Origin: an uncultured Alphaproteobacteria bacterium
Lineage (GTDB): Bacteria; Pseudomonadota; Alphaproteobacteria; Caulobacterales; Parvularculaceae
Direction: 5' to 3'
Length of the DNA: 7,414 nt
Assembly: GCA_938003575.1 (NCBI GenBank)
Contig: CALKYG010000229.1
Coordinates: 1-7,414, forward strand
Under the pieces are notes generated by a model that saw only the letters and a program-made list of their open reading frames with translations, was not told the origin of the DNA and made no database searches. Shown here piece after piece: positions 1 through 5,354 of this stretch. The position numbers were made by a program, and so were the translations under genes. Every line of letters starts with the position of its first letter. Position 1 is the first letter of the stretch.

Positions 1-507
1 TTCTTTTTCAAGAGGCACCGGCTCGCCGATTGGCCAAATAACAGTAAAGCCGCCAAGCCAATTTATACCATTGAAGATTTCAAGCTTTGCACTTTTTCCG
101 CGCACGTTAAATTTAGTTATTCTCGCCGGCAGCCAAGTTACCGAACTTTCCGGCGCGAGCCCTAGAACCATGATTTGATCGGTGAAGGCGTCGAGCACCT
201 TTGTTCGCTTCCGCAAGGAAACTTTTCTGAACGAAATCCGCTCTCCGGTATCTGTGCAAGGATGCTTTGGCCAAGCTGGCCCAAACCCATCAAAAAACAC
301 ACGACTGCCGAACTCATTTTGATAATAGATCACATCCGCTCCGCAGACAGGACAACGAGCATTGTAATCGATGAAACGATGCCAGCCGTAGTTGATGCGA
401 TCACGATCAAACTGCCGTCGGACCTTCGCTCGGTTGTTTGCTGTCGGCAGACCGTACTTGACGCACCAGCCGCAAGTGCAATCGGAATAATGATTAAAGC
501 CCGGCAA
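1..507 (-). CDS. Cysteine-rich putative zinc-binding protein, C-terminus cut off by window edge
   Basis: An open frame of 169 codons reads leftward from a TTG at 507-505 and is still open at base 1, so the C-terminus lies outside the window. No ATG or GTG lies between the preceding in-frame stop (TGA, inside the sucC coding end) and the conserved part, so TTG is the best start. An AGGT at 519-516 overlaps the sucC stop at a 9-base distance and could serve as its ribosome site. The protein begins [19 protein letters not shown]. It has C10-x-C12-x2-C15, then C52-P-V-C55-G, then a stretch around residues 69-84 with [16 protein letters not shown] (H82, C84). C52/C55 with H82 or C84 look like zinc ligands. 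I recall similar CPVCG...RVFFD..GPPWPKHPC motifs in bacterial proteins of unknown function, but I cannot name the family. The gene is clearly less GC-rich than its neighbours (about 47% over bases 1-180), which hints at acquisition by transfer. Function unknown. Confidence 0.8.
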   Translation of the reverse strand, partial: MPGFNHYSDCTCGWCVKYGLPTANNRAKVRRQFDRDRINYGWHRFIDYNARCPVCGADVIYYQNEFGSRVFFDGFGPAWPKHPCTDTGERISFRKVSLRKRTKVLDAFTDQIMVLGLAPESSVTWLPARITKFNVRGKSAKLEIFNGINWLGGFTVIWPIGEPVPLEKE

Positions 508-517
508 GGAACCTAAC

Positions 518-1708
518 CTACCCCACCGCCTTCACGACCTTCTGCGCCGCATCCTCAAGATCGTCGGCGGGCGTGATGGCGAGGCCGCTCTCGGCCAATA
601 TCTTCTTGCCCTTTTCGACATTCGTTCCTTCAAGGCGGACGACGAGCGGCACTTTGAGACCGACTTCCTTCACCGCCGCGATGATGCCTTCCGCGATCGT
701 GTCGCAGCGCATGATGCCGCCGAAGATGTTGACGAGGATGCCTTTGACGTTCGGATCTGACGTGATGATCTTGAAGGCCTCGGTCACTTTTTCCTTCGTC
801 GCGCCGCCGCCGACATCGAGGAAGTTCGCCGGCTCCGCGCCGTAATGCTTGATGATGTCCATCGTCGACATCGCAAGCCCCGCGCCGTTCACCATGCAGC
901 CGATATTGCCGTCGAGCTTGACGTAGGAAAGGTCGAACTCCTTCGCCTTGCGCTCATAGGGGTCTTCTTCCGTTTCATCGCGCAGCGCGGCGACATCGGC
1001 GTGACGGAAGATCGCGTTGTCGTCAAAGCCGACTTTCGCGTCGAGGACTTTGAGATCGCCGTCCTTGGTGACGATGAGCGGGTTCACTTCCAAAAGCGCC
1101 ATGTCTTTCTCGACAAACGCCTTGTAGAGCTGGCTGATCAGCTTGCCGCATTGCTTCGCAAGATCGCCTTTCAGCGCCAGCGCCTTGGCGATGCGCCGGC
1201 CGTGATGGGGCATGTAGCCGGTCGCCGGATCGATATGGATCGTGTGGATTTTCTCCGGCGTTTCCTCGGCGACTTCCTCGATATTCATGCCGCCTTCGGT
1301 CGAGACTATGAAGGCGACGCGCGATTTCGCGCGGTCGACGAGCGCGGAGAGATAAAGCTCCTTTTCGATGTCGGAGCCGTCTTCGATATAGATGCGGTTG
1401 ACCTGCTTGCCCGCCTCGCCCGTCTGCTTCGTCACGAGCGTCGCTCCGAGCATCTGCCGGGTGAATTCCGCCGCCTCCTTCGGCGACTTCGCGAGTCTGA
1501 CGCCGCCTTTCTCTCCGGCTGAGGCTTCCTTGAACTTGCCCTTGCCGCGGCCGCCCGCGTGAATTTGCGCCTTCACCACGTATAACGGACCGGGAAGCGT
1601 CGCCGCCGCCGCCTCAGCGTCTTTTGCGTCGACGACCGGGACGCCTTTGGAAACGGGAACCCCGAAGGATTTGAGGAGTTCCTTGGCCTGGTATTCATGG
1701 ATGTTCAT
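518..1708 (-). CDS. sucC: Succinyl-CoA synthetase (ADP-forming) beta subunit
   Basis: SucC forms the nucleotide-binding half of succinyl-CoA synthetase, which couples succinyl-CoA cleavage to ATP or GTP formation in the TCA cycle, in the cytoplasm, with the alpha subunit SucD. The 396-residue protein has the family's normal length. An ATP-grasp domain covers about residues 1-240, with K46, the AGGRGKGK loop at 51-58, N209 in LEVNPL and D223 in LDAKVGFDD as likely Mg-nucleotide contacts. The CoA-ligase domain follows, with [14 protein letters not shown] near 267-280, FLDVGGGA near 296-303 and FGGIMRCD at 329-336. The ATG at 1708 is chosen because [12 protein letters not shown] is the conserved start and GGAG (bases 1718-1715) sits 6 bases upstream; the frame stays open to an earlier ATG at 1816, but that extension resembles no part of the family. 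Unusually, sucD does not follow directly and mdh does not precede. Nucleotide preference cannot be read from sequence. Confidence 0.98.
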   Translation of the reverse strand: MNIHEYQAKELLKSFGVPVSKGVPVVDAKDAEAAAATLPGPLYVVKAQIHAGGRGKGKFKEASAGEKGGVRLAKSPKEAAEFTRQMLGATLVTKQTGEAGKQVNRIYIEDGSDIEKELYLSALVDRAKSRVAFIVSTEGGMNIEEVAEETPEKIHTIHIDPATGYMPHHGRRIAKALALKGDLAKQCGKLISQLYKAFVEKDMALLEVNPLIVTKDGDLKVLDAKVGFDDNAIFRHADVAALRDETEEDPYERKAKEFDLSYVKLDGNIGCMVNGAGLAMSTMDIIKHYGAEPANFLDVGGGATKEKVTEAFKIITSDPNVKGILVNIFGGIMRCDTIAEGIIAAVKEVGLKVPLVVRLEGTNVEKGKKILAESGLAITPADDLEDAAQKVVKAVG

Positions 1709-1743
1709 CGAGGGCTCCGGATGCGGGCGGAAATGGGGAGCCC

Positions 1744-1772
1744 CGATTAGCGCGGGCCTCGCCGCGCCGCAA
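1744..1772 (-). promoter_or_regulatory. Weak candidate promoter for sucC
   Basis: On the minus strand TTGCGG (bases 1772-1767) and TAATCG (1749-1744) are separated by 17 bases, as for a sigma-70 type promoter. The downstream box would give a leader of roughly 30 bases before the sucC ATG. The match to consensus is poor (TTG in the -35, TA in the -10), so this is a suggestion only. Some promoter is expected here because the preceding gene, ompW, ends 197 bases upstream and is functionally unrelated. Confidence 0.2.
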
Positions 1773-1824
1773 CACTCTGCATCGGCGCGCAACGGCGACA
1801 GGGCCGCGCCCCGCACAGACGAGT

Positions 1825-1862
1825 CGCCGCCGGCTCCAACAGGGAAAAAGGAGCCGGCGGCG
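1825..1862 (-). repeat. Perfect 13-bp inverted repeat with 12-base loop upstream of sucC
   Basis: Bases 1825-1837 (CGCCGCCGGCTCC) are the exact reverse complement of 1850-1862. On the minus strand the loop reads TTTTTCCCTGTT. No T-run follows the stem on either strand, so it is not a canonical intrinsic terminator in isolation. It could be a structured leader element, the second half of a terminator region behind ompW, or a protein-binding palindrome. It directly abuts a second inverted repeat at 1863-1900. Confidence 0.55.
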
Positions 1863-1900
1863 TTCCCGCCGTTAAACGATGGGAAGGCGAACGGCGGGAA
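1863..1900 (-). terminator. Possible terminator hairpin after the OmpW gene
   Basis: Bases 1863-1873 (TTCCCGCCGTT) are the exact reverse complement of 1890-1900, giving an 11-bp stem with a 16-base loop that begins 5 bases after the ompW stop codon. The nearest T-run on the transcribed strand (1849-1845) is 13 bases beyond the stem, inside the loop of the next inverted repeat, so the hairpin lacks the immediate U-tract of a classic Rho-independent terminator. Position and stem strength still favour a role at the 3' end of the ompW transcript. Confidence 0.4.
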
Positions 1901-1905
1901 GTCCG

Positions 1906-2553
1906 TCAGAACCTCATCCCGACGCCGACGCCGAATATGATCGGATCGATCTCGACATCGACGGTGTTGATCGCGCCGCCTGTGTTGAGCGTCGCCGTCG
2001 TGTCGATATCGACATATTTGACGTCAAGGTTGAGGAAAACGCGCTTGGTGATGTCGAAGTCGATTCCGGCCTGAACCGCCCAGCCGAAACTGTCGTCAAG
2101 CGAGACGCCGGTTGCGCCGCCGAGCGCCGTGTCGAGGCTCGATGTCGAATCCTCGCTGTAAAAGATCGTCCAGTTGACGCCCGCGCCGACATAGGGACGG
2201 ACCCTTGAGTCCGGCGCAAAGTGATACTGGAACGTCAGCGTCGGCGGCAGCGCCATCGTGTCCGCAATCTCGCCGAGGCCGGAAATGGCGCCGGCGCCGC
2301 CGATGTCATGCGGGCTCGTCGCAAGGATCAGTTCGGCCGCGATGTTGTTTGTGAAGAAATAAGTGAAATCGAGTTCAGGAACGATTGCATCGTCGACCGT
2401 CACGGAGCCGGTTGGAACCGCCGGAAGCACCGGGCCTGAATCGTCCTGCGGCGCGACGTAAATGCCGCGCAGACGGACCAGCCAGTCGCCGGCCTCAGCA
2501 TAGGCGGGCGTTGTCAGAACGGCGGCGGCGGCGGCAAGTAGAAGCGAGCGCAT
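1906..2553 (-). CDS. OmpW-family outer-membrane beta-barrel protein
   Basis: This 215-residue protein matches the OmpW family, small eight-stranded barrels in the outer membrane that form a narrow hydrophobic channel for small nonpolar molecules. A signal peptide is evident: [19 protein letters not shown], with likely cleavage after A19. The mature chain opens with [18 protein letters not shown], the usual OmpW first strand. Later strands include [55 protein letters not shown] and [14 protein letters not shown]. The last residue is phenylalanine (VGMRF), as the barrel-assembly machinery prefers. Length fits the family. The ATG at 2553 is preceded 6 bases away by a strong AGGGGA site (2565-2560). 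It appears to be a stand-alone gene, with gaps of 111 and 197 bases to its neighbours. The substrate cannot be told from sequence, and I do not assign the symbol ompW because the family has many paralogues. Confidence 0.93.
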   Translation of the reverse strand: MRSLLLAAAAAVLTTPAYAEAGDWLVRLRGIYVAPQDDSGPVLPAVPTGSVTVDDAIVPELDFTYFFTNNIAAELILATSPHDIGGAGAISGLGEIADTMALPPTLTFQYHFAPDSRVRPYVGAGVNWTIFYSEDSTSSLDTALGGATGVSLDDSFGWAVQAGIDFDITKRVFLNLDVKYVDIDTTATLNTGGAINTVDVEIDPIIFGVGVGMRF

Positions 2554-2613
2554 TGGAAATCCCCTGCTTTGTTGTTTCGCAGCCTCTCTACGCGCCGCCG
2601 CGCGCGGGAATTT

Positions 2614-2625
2614 GATCAGGATCAG
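2614..2625. repeat. Tandem GATCAG GATCAG upstream of the OmpW gene
   Basis: Two directly adjacent copies of GATCAG (2614-2619, 2620-2625) lie 61-72 bases upstream of the ompW ATG, within an AT-richer stretch flanked by GC-rich sequence. The first copy overlaps the palindrome TGATCA (2613-2618). This would be a reasonable place for a regulator to bind, but no known operator is recognised and two six-base copies can arise by chance. Confidence 0.3.
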
Positions 2626-2630
2626 ATTTT

Positions 2631-2644
2631 GCGCGCCGGCGCGC
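2631..2644. repeat. 14-bp perfect GC palindrome between the VOC and OmpW genes
   Basis: GCGCGCCGGCGCGC is its own reverse complement and lies 20 bases after the VOC stop codon. As RNA it could fold into a 5-bp stem with a CCGG loop, but on the transcribed strand it is followed by AAAATC, not a T-run. It is therefore not a standard terminator. In a GC-rich genome such a palindrome may be fortuitous. Confidence 0.4.
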
Positions 2645-2664
2645 GTACGAATTGTCGCAGGCGG

Positions 2665-3048
2665 TCAGGCCGGTTCGATAAGATCCCACGTCGTTCCGTA
2701 AAGATCCTCGAACACCGCGACCTTGCCGTAGCGCTCGTTTCGCGGCGCTTCCAGGAAGTTGACGCCCTTCGCCGTCATCGCCGCATGGTCGCGATCGAAA
2801 TCGTCCGTCTCAAGAAAAAGAAACACGCGGCCGCCCGTCTGGTCGCCGACGCGCGCATGCTGCGCCGCTCCGTCGGCTCTCGCCAGCACAAGCGCGGCGC
2901 CCTTGCCGCCCGGCGGCGCGACGACGACCCAGCGCTTCGCATCGCCGAGCGAAGCGTCCTCGACAAGCTCAAAGCCGAGTTTTCCGACAAGCCAGTCGAT
3001 CGCCTCGTCGTAATCGCGAACGAGATAGGAGAGTTTCGCAATCTTCAT
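2665..3048 (-). CDS. VOC (glyoxalase/bleomycin-resistance fold) protein lacking the usual metal-binding histidines
   Basis: The 127-residue product has the paired beta-alpha-beta-beta-beta layout of the vicinal oxygen chelate superfamily. Module one starts MKIAKLSYLVRDYDEAIDWL and module two starts at GGRVFLFLETDD (residues 72-83), ending in YGKVAVFEDLYGTTWDLIEP (107-126). The last motif matches the common YG..A.F.DP.GN.WEL pattern, with aspartate (D122) where glyoxalases carry a glutamate ligand. The histidine expected near residue 5 and the one expected at the start of module two are absent, so metal-dependent glyoxalase I chemistry is unlikely; ligand binding or sequestration is possible. 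The ATG at 3048 is chosen because the fold begins there. The frame also opens at a TTG at 3105, just 3 bases after the M28 peptidase stop, but the extra 19 residues resemble no VOC start. No strong ribosome site precedes either start; a short hairpin lies at 3057-3071. Substrate unknown. Confidence 0.85.
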   Translation of the reverse strand: MKIAKLSYLVRDYDEAIDWLVGKLGFELVEDASLGDAKRWVVVAPPGGKGAALVLARADGAAQHARVGDQTGGRVFLFLETDDFDRDHAAMTAKGVNFLEAPRNERYGKVAVFEDLYGTTWDLIEPA

Positions 3049-3056
3049 TTCAAATT

Positions 3057-3071
3057 CGCCGCGGAGCGGCG
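3057..3071 (-). repeat. 6-bp hairpin just upstream of the VOC start codon
   Basis: CGCCGC (3057-3062) and GCGGCG (3066-3071) are exact reverse complements with a three-base spacer, 8 bases before the ATG at 3048. In RNA this could occupy the region where a Shine-Dalgarno sequence would lie and so influence translation of the VOC gene. The alternative is that it is coding sequence of a longer VOC protein starting at the TTG at 3105. Confidence 0.3.
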
Positions 3072-3108
3072 TCCCGCAATCAAAGACTCGCCCGTCGCGT
3101 TCCAAATG

Positions 3109-5331
3109 CTAAAGGGTCGTTCTGGAAAGCGTGATGCGGACGTCGCCGTTCTGGATCGGCGTCGCCCAATCCGGCCGGGCGGCCTTCAGCGCTTCGCCCT
3201 CGGGTCCAAGACCGTAACGAACGGCAAGCGCGACATATTCCGCCGGATCGGCGCCGACAGTGACGCCGACCTCGAATTCGGAACATGACCGGCCCGAACA
3301 GCGCAGATACGCTGGGCCGCCGGAAGTGAAGTCGAAACTGTCGCCGCCCGCCTCGGCCCGCGTCAGTTTCGCTTCCTGCGGGGCTATCAGAATGATTTCA
3401 TCGGCGCCGTTCGACCGGAGTATCAGGGAAATCTTCCGGCCCTGCGCCCCATCCTCGACTGAGGAAACTTCAACGCCGACCGCGGCCCCGTCATGCGCCG
3501 CCGCCGGCGCCGTCAGATAGCGGCGGTCAAGACCCGGGATTTCACGCTCGGCGAAATCGGAAACGGCGCGCATTGACTCCGGAATCTTTTCGCCGGCGGC
3601 GGACAGGGCGAGGAATGATTCCGCGGATGCGCCGTCGACAAAGTGCTGGATATTGAGCGGACGGGGCGCGGACGGAGAATAGGCGGGCGCCGTGATCGCG
3701 AGCGCGACCGCGGCGACCAGCAGCGCCGCAGGCGCAAGACTGTTCGACAGACGCGGCGCGGCAGGCGGCGCGACGATCGGCGCCGCCAGCATGAAAAGCA
3801 ACGCGCCGAGAATCGCAAACGGCCAGGCCGCGCCGAGACCCAATCCGATTTCAGCGTAATGGAGCGTCGGAAGCCAGAGCGCGAACGCCGCAACGACGCC
3901 GATCAGGGAAAGCGGCGCCAGCAGGCGCGTCGCGCCGGCGCTGGCGAAAGCGGCGCATGCAAAAAGGCCGGCCGGCGCGCCGAACAGCATGGCGGCGCCT
4001 GGCGCCGCCGCATAAGCGACGACGCCCATCGCCGAAAACCAGATCCATGACGCGGCGAGCACGCGGCGCCGGTCGGCGTCGGCCGCAAGAACGAAGGCGG
4101 CGATCGAGGCGCACACCGCCGCAAGATAAATGATCGCGCGCGTCCAGTGCGGGGCGGCGAACCAGAATGAATTCTCCGAGCGGACAAGGGCGACAAGCTG
4201 CGTCAGGGCGAACGCGGCCGCGCCGGCGCCGGCCATCGCGATCAGCGGCGTCATCGCCGCCCGCACCGGCCGCCCGCCCGTTATCCGGAAAAACGCCGTC
4301 ACCGACGCGGCAAGTCCCGCAATAATCATCGCAAGGCCGGCAAGCTGCGGCGTCACCAGCATGAACCGCGAGAGCACGTCGGCGAAGACGACCCGTTCCT
4401 CGCGCTTGCCGCCAATTTCGTCGAAATTGCGGAGGAAGCCGTCAATCGACGCCAGAGCGGAGCGGCCGAGATGAGCGAAACTTCTGCGATCGAGATTTGA
4501 GAGATTGTCGCCCGGCGTATGATAAAGCGGCAGCCGGTCGGTGAAGGCGAAATTTGCGGCGTCGACGGGAAGGCCGAGAAATTCCGACATGTCGGTGTCG
4601 TTCGGAAGCATCTTGTAAATGTCCGTCGCCAGCGAATTTCCGACCGGGCGCTTTGTGCGGCGCAGATAGGCCTCGATGTCGCGTCCGTTGGGACTGCTCG
4701 TCTCGAAAAGGATCGCGGGGCCGGACACGCCGCGCGCCTCCATATTGATGACCGCGGCGAGTTCCTTCGCCGCCGGATCGCTCCTGACAAAGGAGCGCGC
4801 GCCGAGAAGCCCCGCTTCCTCGCCGTCAGTCATCAGGAAGATGACAGGATGGACGGGCCGGCGCGTTTTCAGAATCTCGGCGATTTCAAGCGCGGCGCCC
4901 ATTCCGGCGCCGTCGTCGGCCGCGCCCGGCCCCGCCGGCACGCTGTCATAATGGGCGGCGACCAAGATCGCCCTGCCGTTCTCCGGACCGGCGCGGAACA
5001 GGACGTTGCGGACGCGGGCGCAAGAGACGGCGTTTCGCCTCTGAACGCTCCGGCAGGAAAAGCCGTCGCGGACTTCAGGGTCGAAACCGATTGCGCGAAT
5101 TTCGCTGATCAGGCGTTCGCGCACCGCATCATTCGCGTCGCTGTCGACCGGGTGCGGCCGCTCGTCGCCGAGAATGCGGGCGAGCCGGGCGACGGCGCGT
5201 GATACGTCGAATTCGCCCGCCGGATCGATCGGCGGCGCCGAACTCAACGATCCTTTCGCCATGAACAGCGCCAGAAAAACCGCCGCCAGCAGCAGCAGGC
5301 CGGCGCCGCTCCGTCGAAGCCCTGTCATCAT
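3109..5331 (-). CDS. Membrane-anchored M28 zinc peptidase, ERMP1/Fxna-like architecture
   Basis: This 740-residue protein has a single N-terminal helix (about 10-25, preceded by LRR, so probably N-in). An M28 aminopeptidase domain follows (about 45-305), then about eight hydrophobic segments (roughly 327-550) and a soluble C-terminal domain (about 551-740). The zinc-site residues of family M28 are present: H127 in AAHYDS, bridging D139 in GAADDGAG, catalytic E171 and ligand E172 in TDGEEAGLLG, E198 in NMEARG, and H271 in YHTPGDN. The catalytic domain should face the periplasm, where it would release N-terminal residues from peptides. C93/C104 and C678/C683 may form disulfides. The layout matches eukaryotic ERMP1/Fxna and fungal Pff1. 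ATG codons at 5331 and 5328 are both possible; GGAGGG (5350-5345) lies 13 bases before the first and a G-run (5341-5336) 4 bases before it. The gene begins 23 bases after the amidohydrolase stop, implying cotranscription. The substrate is not known. Confidence 0.93.
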   Translation of the reverse strand: MMTGLRRSGAGLLLLAAVFLALFMAKGSLSSAPPIDPAGEFDVSRAVARLARILGDERPHPVDSDANDAVRERLISEIRAIGFDPEVRDGFSCRSVQRRNAVSCARVRNVLFRAGPENGRAILVAAHYDSVPAGPGAADDGAGMGAALEIAEILKTRRPVHPVIFLMTDGEEAGLLGARSFVRSDPAAKELAAVINMEARGVSGPAILFETSSPNGRDIEAYLRRTKRPVGNSLATDIYKMLPNDTDMSEFLGLPVDAANFAFTDRLPLYHTPGDNLSNLDRRSFAHLGRSALASIDGFLRNFDEIGGKREERVVFADVLSRFMLVTPQLAGLAMIIAGLAASVTAFFRITGGRPVRAAMTPLIAMAGAGAAAFALTQLVALVRSENSFWFAAPHWTRAIIYLAAVCASIAAFVLAADADRRRVLAASWIWFSAMGVVAYAAAPGAAMLFGAPAGLFACAAFASAGATRLLAPLSLIGVVAAFALWLPTLHYAEIGLGLGAAWPFAILGALLFMLAAPIVAPPAAPRLSNSLAPAALLVAAVALAITAPAYSPSAPRPLNIQHFVDGASAESFLALSAAGEKIPESMRAVSDFAEREIPGLDRRYLTAPAAAHDGAAVGVEVSSVEDGAQGRKISLILRSNGADEIILIAPQEAKLTRAEAGGDSFDFTSGGPAYLRCSGRSCSEFEVGVTVGADPAEYVALAVRYGLGPEGEALKAARPDWATPIQNGDVRITLSRTTL

Positions 5332-5354
5332 TGCGCCCCCCGCACCCTCCCGGA

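Noticed and set aside
175..516. Plus-strand open frame of 113 codons at the left end
   Set aside because: The opposite strand carries a longer open frame with clear cysteine motifs and a family-like pattern. The plus-strand translation shows no such motif and has no ribosome site that I can see.
845..1522. Plus-strand open frame of 225 codons inside sucC
   Set aside because: It lies wholly within a certain sucC gene on the opposite strand, and its arginine- and aspartate-rich translation resembles no protein family.
1709..1816. 36-residue N-terminal extension of SucC from an ATG at 1816
   Set aside because: SucC proteins begin at [12 protein letters not shown], a good ribosome site precedes the ATG at 1708, and the extension is low-complexity sequence translated from the intergenic region.
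2569..3288. Plus-strand open frame of 239 codons opposite the VOC gene
   Set aside because: It covers the VOC gene, an intergenic region and the end of the peptidase gene with an arginine-rich product lacking domain signals, as expected for a shadow frame.
3643..4050. Arginine-rich plus-strand frame that could suggest a nucleic-acid-binding protein
   Set aside because: It is antisense to the membrane-helix region of the M28 peptidase; the reverse complement of alanine- and leucine-rich GC codons naturally reads as arginine-rich sequence.
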